From NCBI GenBank assembly GCA_964541755.1, contig CAZIRF010000048.1:1-19587 (forward strand): DNA of 19,587 bases. Direction: 5' to 3'. Below, in pieces: positions 6,632-13,812 of the stretch (the first letter of the stretch is position 1; each line of letters begins with the position of its first letter). Made by a program: the position numbers and the translations under genes. The notes below the pieces were generated by a model, which was not told where the DNA came from, did not search any database, and saw only the letters and a list, made by a program, of their open reading frames with translations. This stretch comes from CAZIRF01 sp964541755. GTDB taxonomy: Bacteria > Spirochaetota > Spirochaetia > Treponematales > Breznakiellaceae.

Positions 6632-7713
6632 TGAAGGGAAAGACTCAGTCCCGGCCGTATCCGCAAGCCCCGGTGCAGCCGGTCCATTCAACAATTTTCA
6701 TGGCAGCACTCCTGGGCCTCGGGGCCCTCCTCGCCCCCGGCTCGCTGGCAGCCCCCCTCGCCGCCCAAGAGGACGAGCCCCGCGTACAGCTGGGCGGCTG
6801 GGTGCGCAGCGAGCTGGGCGCGGACTTCGTCAACGGGGCCGATCCCCTCCAGAGCGGCGCGACCGCCCTGCGCCTTGACCTGCGCGGCGGCGACCGGGAT
6901 GTCGGCAGTGCCGAGGCCTCGGCGCTGCTCTCGCTCGACTACAACAAGGCCGGCGCCCCCAGCGTCGACTACGACATCTACACCCTCGCCTTTACTGTTT
7001 ACGCAGGCGACGTGGACCTCTCGATGGGGCGCCTCATCGCCAACTACGGGACCGGAACCGTCTTCTCGCCCACAGACATCTTTAGCGATGTGAACCCGGT
7101 GGACTTCTCGCGTTCGGGCACCGAGCTCGCCCGCCTCATCTGGTACACGGGGGATTTTTCTGCCCTCGAAGCCGTAAGTACCCTCTCCAAGCCCTTTAAC
7201 GACGTCGACGCCCTCCTTCGCTACCGCGACCAATTCGCAGGCTGGGACTGGGGCGCCCAGGCGATATGGTTTGGCGGCACCCCGGACGGCGACGAGGACG
7301 CCGCCCTCGCCTTCGGCCTCGACACCAAGGGCGACCTCTTCTTTGGCATAAGCGCAGAGGCCCTTGCCCGCCTGCCCCTGTCCTGGCAGGGCTTCGACGG
7401 GGACGTGGAGTGGACACTCATGGGGGGGCTGGACTGGTCAATACGGGGCAAGCTGATGATTGACGCGGAGTATCAGTGGTCGAACCGCGGGGAGGCTCAC
7501 CAGCTCTTTTTCTCGCTTTCGAGCCCCATAAGCCTGACGCTCTCAATCTCCGCCCACGCCATCTTCATGCCTGCAAGCGAACAGTGTCTGGCCATAGGGG
7601 CTGCAAACTGGGACTTCGCCCGTGCGGCCCGCGCCGACCTGCGCTACAGCTACACGACGGGTCCGCTCCAGGAAGCCCATATAATTATGGCGGGCGTCCA
7701 ATACTCATTCTGA
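6631..7713 (+). CDS. Predicted outer-membrane beta-barrel protein
   Basis: A 360-residue protein starting at the TGATG junction with the LolA-like gene. A hydrophobic export signal occupies about residues 22-46 (FMAALLGLGALLAPGSLAA, then PLAAQ), preceded by an unusually long basic/polar leader, so the true start could be internal. After that, alternating amphipathic strands (VQLGGWVRSELGADFV, TALRLDLRGG, LDWSIRGKLMIDAEYQW) run to the C-terminal strand AHIIMAGVQYSF, which ends in the terminal Phe typical of Bam-inserted outer-membrane proteins. I cannot assign a specific family. Last gene of the operon, followed by a strong terminator. Its likely role is the outer-membrane acceptor or exit component of the exporter, by inference. 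Confidence 0.75.
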   Translation: MKGKTQSRPYPQAPVQPVHSTIFMAALLGLGALLAPGSLAAPLAAQEDEPRVQLGGWVRSELGADFVNGADPLQSGATALRLDLRGGDRDVGSAEASALLSLDYNKAGAPSVDYDIYTLAFTVYAGDVDLSMGRLIANYGTGTVFSPTDIFSDVNPVDFSRSGTELARLIWYTGDFSALEAVSTLSKPFNDVDALLRYRDQFAGWDWGAQAIWFGGTPDGDEDAALAFGLDTKGDLFFGISAEALARLPLSWQGFDGDVEWTLMGGLDWSIRGKLMIDAEYQWSNRGEAHQLFFSLSSPISLTLSISAHAIFMPASEQCLAIGAANWDFARAARADLRYSYTTGPLQEAHIIMAGVQYSF

Positions 7714-7728
7714 CACAAAAAAAAAGAA

Positions 7729-7774
7729 GGCTGTCGCAAAAGTCACTCAAGACTTTTGCGACAGCCCCTTTTGT
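7729..7774. terminator. Strong bidirectional intrinsic terminator
   Basis: A perfect 16-bp stem, GGCTGTCGCAAAAGTC / GACTTTTGCGACAGCC, closes a 6-base loop (ACTCAA). Plus-strand transcripts then read CCCCTTTTGT. Minus-strand transcripts read TTCTTTTTTTTTG, an even better U tract. It lies 15 bp after the stop of the beta-barrel gene and 16 bp past the end of the leftward YjfB-like gene, so it ends both converging operons. Confidence 0.93.
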
Positions 7775-7789
7775 CATGATTTACCGGTA

Positions 7790-7999
7790 CTACGCCTGCA
7801 GGTCAATGTTTTGACCGAGGGCGGGGTCCGCGAACGACTCTTGCATCATCCCGACCACAGCGGCGCCCTGATTTTCGGCGCTGTCCATGGCCATCTTCTG
7901 CACCTGCATGCCGGCGCTCTGGATGAGATCCATCCGGGAAAGGCTTGTCGAAAGCTGTGCGATATCCATGCCTCCAATATACGGCATCGAAACCGACAA
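7790..7999 (-). CDS. Small YjfB-like putative motility protein
   Basis: A 69-residue protein resembling the YjfB family (Pfam putative motility protein), with MDIAQLSTSLSRMDLIQSAGMQVQKMAMDSAENQ as the recognisable part. Function is unknown; members are small, alpha-helical and often found in flagellated bacteria. The start is probably the TTG at 7997-7999, because GGGAGG lies six bases upstream and the gene then begins one base after the DUF4349 stop, implying translational coupling. The family similarity starts at the ATG at 7969, but GGAGG is only one base from that codon. The choice adds ten N-terminal residues. It ends at the bidirectional terminator. Confidence 0.7.
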   Translation of the reverse strand: MSVSMPYIGGMDIAQLSTSLSRMDLIQSAGMQVQKMAMDSAENQGAAVVGMMQESFADPALGQNIDLQA

Positions 8000-8000
8000 A

Positions 8001-8861
8001 TCAATCCTCCCTCTGGCGTATCAGGCGAATCTTGTCCCACACAAAGAGGCCCAGTGCAGCAGTCGCGACCGCACAGAGCAAAACGACGGCAATGCCCAAT
8101 TCTGCAAGGAGGGCCATCCCCAGGGCGCCGAAGGCCGCCGCAAGTATTTCCAACGCGGCCGGGGGGAGTTGCTCGACCAATGAGAGCGATATGGTACAGA
8201 AGGAGTTCTGCTCGCTGTAATCGCCCAGAGAGACCCCCAAGTCCTGTATCTGCCCCTCGATTTCAAGGATCTTGGTCTCGAGGGCCACCAGATCCGACAG
8301 GTCTGCCCCGGCTGTGCGCAGGGATTTGAGGCCGTCGCGGGTCTTTTCAAGGGAAAGACGGCTCGCCTCCAGGGCGCGATATTCGGCAGTACGGTCGCTC
8401 TTTACGATTTCAATCCCGCGAAGACGTGCGATACCCGAAAAGGCTTCAACCGTGGCGTCAAAGGCCTCGGGGACCACCCCCAGCTTGAGCGAGAGGACCC
8501 GCGAGCCGGGAAGGCCGCTCACATTCTCGCTCTGTATGACGGCGTCCGCCTTGCGCGCGAGGGCTCGGATCTCCTCGTTGTCCTTCTCGAAATTTGGGCT
8601 CGAAAGACGCACGGAGGCAACCCGCTCGTACTTCTGGTCGACGACCTGGCTCCCGCCCCCTTGGGCAATGACGATTTTCTCGCTGGCGTAATTGGCCTTG
8701 CTCCGCGACGAGGGCATGCTGTTCTGCACCATGTTGTCAAACCCGAAAACATCCTGCGGTGAGCGAAAGACCGAGACGAGCTCCGCGACAAAAAAACCGG
8801 CAAAAAGGACAAGATAGACGAGAATGGCCGCCTGGATGGCGCGTTTCACGGATTTTTTCAC
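8001..8861 (-). CDS. DUF4349 domain membrane protein
   Basis: A 286-residue protein with TM1 at about 9-30, an extracytoplasmic DUF4349-like domain (about 75-235) and a hydrophobic C-terminal segment at about 236-274 ending in the basic tail WDKIRLIRQRED. Typical DUF4349 features are the strand-rich opening RVASVRLSSPNFEKDNEEIRALARKADAVIQSE, the LPGSRVLSLKLGVVPEAFD region, and a helical stretch with LVALETKILEIEGQIQDL (about 191-208) that looks like a coiled coil. The family is common in bacterial envelopes and has no established function. The start is GTG at 8861 with AAGGAG five bases upstream. It is translationally coupled to the YjfB-like gene. Confidence 0.82.
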   Translation of the reverse strand: MKKSVKRAIQAAILVYLVLFAGFFVAELVSVFRSPQDVFGFDNMVQNSMPSSRSKANYASEKIVIAQGGGSQVVDQKYERVASVRLSSPNFEKDNEEIRALARKADAVIQSENVSGLPGSRVLSLKLGVVPEAFDATVEAFSGIARLRGIEIVKSDRTAEYRALEASRLSLEKTRDGLKSLRTAGADLSDLVALETKILEIEGQIQDLGVSLGDYSEQNSFCTISLSLVEQLPPAALEILAAAFGALGMALLAELGIAVVLLCAVATAALGLFVWDKIRLIRQRED

Positions 8862-8929
8862 ACAGACTCCTTGTCGTGGGGGATGCGGATTTTCGGCCCC
8901 GGTACGGGGCCCGCGTGGTAAGGGTACGG

Positions 8930-8953
8930 GGCGGGCCGCGCAAGCGGCCCGCC
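8930..8953 (-). terminator. GC-rich hairpin downstream of the HU-fusion gene
   Basis: A perfect 10-bp stem, GGCGGGCCGC / GCGGCCCGCC, with a GCAA (minus strand TTGC) loop starts 10 bp past the stop of the leftward HU-fusion gene. No U tract follows on the minus strand (next bases CCGTACCCTT). A second weaker hairpin, GGCCCC/GGGGCC, lies at about 8895-8911. They may attenuate transcription or protect the 3' end rather than act as a canonical terminator. Confidence 0.4.
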
Positions 8954-8963
8954 TGGCCTGCCA

Positions 8964-9935
8964 TCAGCCGTGATCGTCCCCCTCTTCTTCCTCACCGGAG
9001 AGTATGCGGGTATCCACGAGGGCGGCACGATCCTTGAGGGAAGAGGAGAAACTGATACCGGGGGCGGCCGTCTCGCCCCGCGCGGGGATGAGTATGTCCT
9101 CGCCCGTGCGGGGGTTCTTGACGACGCGGGGCTTGCGCGGGGGTCGCAGCTTGAGCGAGAGGCGGCCGATGCGTCCCAAAGAGACCCGTTCGCCCAAGAG
9201 GAGCCCCGATTCCACGGTGGACAGGAAGTCCGCGACCAGCTGGCGGGTACGCGTAATGGTAAGGCCGTTCTTGCCGGCAATGTAGCGGGCCATGGCGTTG
9301 AGCGTGAACTGTTCGGTCCCGCCGGCGCCGTCCTGACGGGTCATGGTAAGGTCCCGGTTGAGTTTCATGAAGCCATTGGTGATGAAGATACCCGCCTCGC
9401 GTATGCGCTTTTCCTGTTCGCCGGCATCGAGGCGGGCGGGACAGACGGCGATGCGGTAGAGCTTCGAGGTGGACTGCAGGGGGCCGGCGCGGAAGAGGAG
9501 GGGCTTGTCGCGTGCAGGGGCTTCGGCGAGGACGGCTCCTTCGCCGGATACTATTGAAGGAACATCGCTGCGCAGCTTGATGGACGCATACTCGAGGCTG
9601 CGCCCGAAGCCTTCGCCGGGGGGGCCGCCTTCGGGCGCCGCCGCGGGCCCCAAGGTAACGAGGGAGCCGGAGTAGGTCAGGGCTATGAGGGCCCGGCCGT
9701 CGTCCGGGGGAAGGGAAGCGCAATCTTCCAGTTCAAGAAGGTGCGACTGGCTCTCCCATAGTTCGAATTTTGCGAGCCAGTTGGCCGCGAGCTGCTCGCG
9801 CAGAACATCGGCACCCGCTCCGTCGCCACTGGACAGGGCAGCGGCCAAGGCAGATGCAGTAGCGGTATCGGCCAGTAGCCCGTCAATTTGGGCTTGAATT
9901 TCTTCGGGGAGTGTCCCGAACACGTTTTTGGTCAT
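8964..9935 (-). CDS. Unrecognised N-terminal domain fused to an HU/IHF-like DNA-binding domain
   Basis: A 323-residue protein in two parts. Residues 1-200 belong to a domain I do not recognise; it is clearly paralogous to the 175-residue protein encoded at 10421-10948, sharing LPEEIQAQI, ALTYSGSLVTLGP and EYASIKLRSDVP. Residues about 210-305 form an HU/IHF-like domain: helices LNAMARYIAGKNGLTITRTRQLVADFLS, the LGRIGRLSLKLR strand, and the DNA-binding arm RKPRVVKNPRTGEDILIPA, which keeps the family's R-NP-TG-IPA pattern. A Ser/Glu/Asp-rich acidic tail (313-323) ends the protein. Start at 9935 with GGGGGT five bases upstream. It lies 15 bp behind the FHA gene, so the two are co-transcribed. It is probably a sequence-tolerant DNA-bending protein controlled through its N-terminal domain (inference). 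Confidence 0.8.
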   Translation of the reverse strand: MTKNVFGTLPEEIQAQIDGLLADTATASALAAALSSGDGAGADVLREQLAANWLAKFELWESQSHLLELEDCASLPPDDGRALIALTYSGSLVTLGPAAAPEGGPPGEGFGRSLEYASIKLRSDVPSIVSGEGAVLAEAPARDKPLLFRAGPLQSTSKLYRIAVCPARLDAGEQEKRIREAGIFITNGFMKLNRDLTMTRQDGAGGTEQFTLNAMARYIAGKNGLTITRTRQLVADFLSTVESGLLLGERVSLGRIGRLSLKLRPPRKPRVVKNPRTGEDILIPARGETAAPGISFSSSLKDRAALVDTRILSGEEEEGDDHG

Positions 9936-9950
9936 TGAAGACCCCCTTTT

Positions 9951-10298
9951 TTACTGCCCGGGGACAGCACTTATCTTGAGCTCGGTCTTCCCCACGAGGA
10001 CGGTGTCCCCGGCAGCGAGAAGCCGTTTTTCCATCTTTTGCAGGGGTTTGCCGTTGACGAAGGTCCCGTTGGTGCTGTTGAGGTCTTTGATGGTATACTC
10101 GCCCTGGGAAAACTCCACGAGGGCGTGGCGCCTGGAGACGAGGCTGTCGCCGGTGATGACAATGTCGCAGCCCTCCTCCCGACCAATGAGAAAGCGCTTG
10201 GGGATGAAGATCGATCGGTCACGGAAGCGCATGGAGAGGCTCTTTTCCTTGGTTTCGCGCGCCTTGGGGCTGCGCTTGTATACTGTCGAATCGTCCAT
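9951..10298 (-). CDS. Canonical FHA-domain phosphothreonine-binding protein
   Basis: A 115-residue single-domain protein. The FHA domain (about 20-112) has every key phosphopeptide-binding feature: GREEGCDIVI (Gly39, Arg40), LVSRRHALV (Ser55, Arg56, His58) and DLNSTNGTFVNG (Asn74 to Asn82). FHA domains bind phosphothreonine peptides, so the natural partner is the Ser/Thr kinase encoded on the opposite strand at 10968. The N-terminal tail MDDSTVYKRS has a threonine (Thr5) in an acidic context. The start at 10298 is the most likely, but its ribosome site (GAAGAT) is weak; longer starts up to 10442 add a sequence unlike FHA proteins. Operon partner of the HU-fusion gene. Confidence 0.85.
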   Translation of the reverse strand: MDDSTVYKRSPKARETKEKSLSMRFRDRSIFIPKRFLIGREEGCDIVITGDSLVSRRHALVEFSQGEYTIKDLNSTNGTFVNGKPLQKMEKRLLAAGDTVLVGKTELKISAVPGQ

Positions 10299-10420
10299 AT
10301 CTTCGATGATACGACGCTTTTTGCCAGTCGGCAATGTTCTTGTTGCCCAAATGCGTGCGTCGGGGGCAAGTGCTGTGTTATATTGTGTGCAAGGCGTTTT
10401 GCCGAAAAAAGGAGAACAGC

Positions 10421-10948
10421 ATGGGAGAACGATTCGATTCACTGCCCCCGTACATCCAGGATCACATCCGCCAGCTCGTCAAACCCTCGGGCCTTCCCGA
10501 AGGCGACGAGAGTCTCGAGGCCCTTGCCGGTGCCTGGAACGAGAAACAGGAGCTGTTCGCACAAGAGGCGGCCACTCACGATATGGAGGAAGTCGACTTC
10601 TTTGCAAAGACGGAAGAGCGCGGCGCCCTGGCCATGACCTGGTCGGGATCCCTGGTAAACATCGGCCCGCTGGTCGACGGGAAGCGCGTCTGCGAGTACA
10701 GCTCCATCGGGCTGCGCAAGGATGTCCCCGACAGCGCCAAGGAAGAGGAGAGTGCCCTCGAAGCCGATCTCGAGAGCGATGCGGTCGCCGCCTTTGCCAA
10801 GGGTCCGGTGCGAAAGACGAGCCCCCTGCTCAAGATCGCCGTATTCAAGAAGGAAATGCCCCCCGCCGTCGAGGAGGAAGAACTCGCCGCCCTTACCCAG
10901 GTAATTGGCGACAGCTTCGTGGAAGTAAACAAGACCGTAATCCGCTAA
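10421..10948 (+). CDS. Stand-alone paralogue of the unrecognised domain of the HU-fusion protein
   Basis: A 175-residue soluble, acidic protein with no signal peptide or membrane segment. I do not recognise the family. It aligns by eye over its whole length with residues 1-200 of the HU-fusion protein at 8964-9935: LPPYIQDHI versus LPEEIQAQI, AMTWSGSLVNIGP versus ALTYSGSLVTLGP, EYSSIGLRKDVP versus EYASIKLRSDVP, and a similar spacing to the C-terminal helix. It lacks any DNA-binding domain. The start at 10421 is set by AAAAGGAGAAC upstream; an in-frame start at 10334 has no such site. It lies 19 bp before the kinase gene, probably in one operon, and is divergent from the FHA gene. It may act as a decoy or partner subunit for the fusion (inference). 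Confidence 0.8.
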   Translation: MGERFDSLPPYIQDHIRQLVKPSGLPEGDESLEALAGAWNEKQELFAQEAATHDMEEVDFFAKTEERGALAMTWSGSLVNIGPLVDGKRVCEYSSIGLRKDVPDSAKEEESALEADLESDAVAAFAKGPVRKTSPLLKIAVFKKEMPPAVEEEELAALTQVIGDSFVEVNKTVIR

Positions 10949-10967
10949 GGCGCAAGGGGACAGGTAC

Positions 10968-12869
10968 ATGGCAGAGGAACCCGTTTTCATAGGCAAGTAC
11001 CGCTTGCTCAATCTCGTGGCGAAAGGGGGGATGGGGGCCGTCTACAAGGCGGTCCACCCCACCCTCAAGCGCGAAGTCATACTCAAGAAGCTCACCGTAC
11101 GCAATGCCCAGTTCATCGAACGCTTCAAACGCGAAGCGGCCATCATGATGGACTTCAAGCACGACAACATCGTTGCGGTCTGGGACCACTTCAAGGAGGG
11201 TGCCTCGTACTATATCGCCCTCGAGTACGTCGACGGCTTTTCACTGGGAGATCTCGTCAAGAGGGAGCGGGCCCTCCCCTCATCCCTGGCCATGTACCTC
11301 TTCCTGCACGTTTGCCGCGCCCTCAAGTACGCCCACGACCGCGGCGTTATCCACCGCGACATCAAGCCCGCCAACGTCCTGCTCTCCCGCTCGGGAGAGA
11401 TCAAGCTCGCAGACTTTGGCATAGCCACCCGCGACAACGAGACCGATACGGGGCTCACCACCCAGGGCATGACCCTGGGGACCCCTTCCTACATGCCCCC
11501 CGAACAGTTCGAAAACTCCAAGAGTGTCGACAAGTGCGCCGATATCTACGCCATGGGGGTCATGCTCTACGAAATGGTCACCGGCAAGAAGCCCTTCCCC
11601 GGCAACTTCGCCCCGGACACCATCGCCAAGATCCAGAAGGGCCAGTACCTGCGGGTCCAGCGTATCAATCCCAAGGTGGATCGTACGGTGGTCCGCCTCT
11701 GCCAAAAGATGATACGCCCCAAGAAGGAGCAGCGCTACCAGGACCTCGCGCCGGTCATACGCATCCTCGAACGCCGCCTCAAACAGGAGGATTTCGCAGA
11801 GGAAAAGGACCGCCTCCACGCCCTCATGAACCGGCGCCCCTTTACCCCAAAGAGAAAGCCCCGAAAAATGCTGCGCCGCATACTCTCCATCGCCCTTCCA
11901 TCGGCGGCAATCCTCGCCATCGGCCTCTCGCTCATTGTCTCGAGCGGCATCTTCCGCGGCTGGTTTCAGGCACATGACTGGGGGCGCCTCCGCGTCGAAG
12001 TGGCCCGCCCCGCGAAACAGGAGGAAGCCCTCCCCGTTTCCATCAAACTCTACACCGAAAAGAACGGCGAGCTCTCCTATCTGCAAAACCTCGAGATTCC
12101 GGGCCCCTGGCAGCGCACAAAGAGCTCGCTCACAGCCCTCCTGCCCGAAAACCGCCAAACAAATACAGATCAACTCTCTACCGACAGCGTATATTTGCCT
12201 GCCGGCTGGTACCGGCTCAAGATACAGACGGGGAACAAAGTCCTGTGGGATTCGGTGTACCTTGAACCGCTCGTTGTTCAGCGTATGCAGGGCCGCGGAG
12301 CGGGCCTGATTCTCGACTACGAGCCGGGCGAGGCCATCCCCAAGCCGGTTACCTTCAGCTTCGCCATACGCGATGAACGCCTCAAATCGGACATCACCGC
12401 GCAGTGTGACATTCTCTTCCAGACAAAGGCGGGCGCATGGGTCCCCTTCGAGCGCTTCCCCGAATCCGAACGCCTCTCCGGGCGTGTCTTTCGCATACGC
12501 GTAGCCGCGAAGGGCTACGACAGCCGCGTATTCTCGCTCTTGGTGGAACCGGGGCAAACGGAGCTGGGCATACAGGCCTCCCTCGCCCCGCTTACCGCCA
12601 CCCTCGTCCTCAAGACCGGCCTTTCGCGCGTATCCTTTACCCTCAACGACCAGAAGGCCGTGCTTTCCGGTACACAGGAGCGCCGCCTCGTCCCCCTGCG
12701 CCTCTCGCGCGGCGAAGAACTCAAACTGGAACTGCCACCGGGCAGCTGGGCCATTGCCAGCGGCTCGGGTAGCGACGAAGAGCGCATGGAATTGCAGCTG
12801 GCCCCCGGGGAAACCCGCAGGGTGGAGTTTTACCGGGACGATGGCAGCCGCACCATACAGTTGCGTTGA
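10968..12869 (+). CDS. Transmembrane Ser/Thr protein kinase (Hanks type)
   Basis: A 633-residue receptor-like kinase. The cytoplasmic kinase domain (about 10-275) has the glycine loop VAKGGMGAVYKA, catalytic Lys40 in VILKKL, the helix-C Glu56, the catalytic loop VIHRDIKPANVLLS (Asp131), DFG at 149-151 and the activation segment GTPSYMPPEQF. All catalytic residues are present. A Thr-rich activation loop (TDTGLTTQGMTLGT) offers autophosphorylation sites. A basic juxtamembrane segment (PKRKPRKMLRR) precedes one TM at about 303-326. The extracytoplasmic part (about 330-633) is strand-rich and lacks PASTA repeats; I cannot assign it to a family. The kinase should phosphorylate targets read by the neighbouring FHA proteins. 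Confidence 0.93.
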   Translation: MAEEPVFIGKYRLLNLVAKGGMGAVYKAVHPTLKREVILKKLTVRNAQFIERFKREAAIMMDFKHDNIVAVWDHFKEGASYYIALEYVDGFSLGDLVKRERALPSSLAMYLFLHVCRALKYAHDRGVIHRDIKPANVLLSRSGEIKLADFGIATRDNETDTGLTTQGMTLGTPSYMPPEQFENSKSVDKCADIYAMGVMLYEMVTGKKPFPGNFAPDTIAKIQKGQYLRVQRINPKVDRTVVRLCQKMIRPKKEQRYQDLAPVIRILERRLKQEDFAEEKDRLHALMNRRPFTPKRKPRKMLRRILSIALPSAAILAIGLSLIVSSGIFRGWFQAHDWGRLRVEVARPAKQEEALPVSIKLYTEKNGELSYLQNLEIPGPWQRTKSSLTALLPENRQTNTDQLSTDSVYLPAGWYRLKIQTGNKVLWDSVYLEPLVVQRMQGRGAGLILDYEPGEAIPKPVTFSFAIRDERLKSDITAQCDILFQTKAGAWVPFERFPESERLSGRVFRIRVAAKGYDSRVFSLLVEPGQTELGIQASLAPLTATLVLKTGLSRVSFTLNDQKAVLSGTQERRLVPLRLSRGEELKLELPPGSWAIASGSGSDEERMELQLAPGETRRVEFYRDDGSRTIQLR

Positions 12870-12896
12870 CGATCGAAACAAGGAGATCATACTGAT

Positions 12897-13802
12897 ATGA
12901 CCAACGCCATCCGCCGCCTCATCATCATTTGCATGGGGCTCGCCGCCGGGCTCTGCGCCTGGCCCCTCGTGGAACTCGTCCTCGCCTCGCAGGAGGCCTT
13001 TCCCTCATACTTCCTCTACTCAAGCGCCATCGGCAGCCTCGTGGGCGCAATCCTGGGGGCCTTCTTCGCCGCAGCCGGCGGACTCTGCGACCGCGCCCCC
13101 GGAAAGGCCCTCGACGGGGCCTGGAAGGGCGCCCTAGCCGGCCTCGCGGGGGGCGTCCTCTCGACCCTCGTCGCCCAAGGCTTGCTCTTTTACTTTGGCG
13201 ACCGTTTCCTCTACCGCCAGAGTCCCGACGGCTTTACCGAAGGCAACAGCAACACAGCGCTCCTCATCGCGCAAGCTGCCGGCTGGCTCGTCGTCGGGGC
13301 GGCCATCGGAATAGCGGAAGGGCTGCGGGCCAAATCGGCCCGCAAGGTCGCCCTGGGATTTATCGGCGGCATTGCGGGAGGGGGCCTCGGGGGGCTTCTC
13401 TTTACCTGGCTCACTATCAAGGCCCCCGACTTCAATCCGGGCCGCCTCCTGGCCCTTATGCTTATGGGGGGGCTTATCGCCGTTTTCTACGCCCTCTTGG
13501 AACGGCGTTTTGCGGTGGGAAGCCTCAAGGTATTGAACGGGCCCCTCAAGGGCAAGGAATTCCTTGTAAACCAGCGCCGCCTTCGGCTGGGAAGCGACAG
13601 TGCCTGCGACATAGTCCTTGCCGGGTATCGCGATGTGGCCGCCCACCATGGCGAGCTCATCGTCAAAAAAGGCGAGCTCGTCCTGCGCCGCGGGGAGCGG
13701 GTGGTCATCGTCAACGACCGCGAAACGGCCGGGCAAACGCTCAAGCTCGATGACGTCATCAAGCTGGGAAGCGCGACCTTCCTCTACGGCTACTTCGGCT
13801 AG
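12897..13802 (+). CDS. Six-TM membrane protein with C-terminal degenerate FHA-like domain
   Basis: A 301-residue protein with six predicted membrane segments (about 9-29, 41-62, 77-100, 120-142, 151-173, 183-200), many Gly/Ala-rich, followed by a soluble C-terminal domain of about 95 residues. That tail reads like an FHA fold (SLKVLNGPLKGKEFLVNQRRLRLGSDSACDIVLAG...) but the usual GR is replaced by GS, the SRRH motif by VAAHH, and no NGT loop is seen. It may therefore be a structural rather than phospho-binding FHA. It lies 27 bp after the kinase gene and 10 bp before the VWA gene, so the three are co-transcribed. GGAG is about 11 bases upstream of the ATG. Function unknown; possibly a membrane adaptor for the kinase. 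Confidence 0.78.
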   Translation: MTNAIRRLIIICMGLAAGLCAWPLVELVLASQEAFPSYFLYSSAIGSLVGAILGAFFAAAGGLCDRAPGKALDGAWKGALAGLAGGVLSTLVAQGLLFYFGDRFLYRQSPDGFTEGNSNTALLIAQAAGWLVVGAAIGIAEGLRAKSARKVALGFIGGIAGGGLGGLLFTWLTIKAPDFNPGRLLALMLMGGLIAVFYALLERRFAVGSLKVLNGPLKGKEFLVNQRRLRLGSDSACDIVLAGYRDVAAHHGELIVKKGELVLRRGERVVIVNDRETAGQTLKLDDVIKLGSATFLYGYFG

Positions 13803-13812
13803 GGAGCAGAAT

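Noticed and set aside
8930..8953. Classical intrinsic terminator
   Set aside because: The stem is perfect but no U tract follows on either strand, so it is listed only as a low-confidence hairpin.
11280..12890. Minus-strand open frame of 536 codons
   Set aside because: It is antisense to the kinase gene, whose motifs are complete; no recognisable domain on the reverse strand.
13618..13812. N-terminal extension of the VWA protein
   Set aside because: It runs through the preceding gene in another frame and lacks a signal sequence; the ATG at 13813 has both a ribosome site and a signal peptide.
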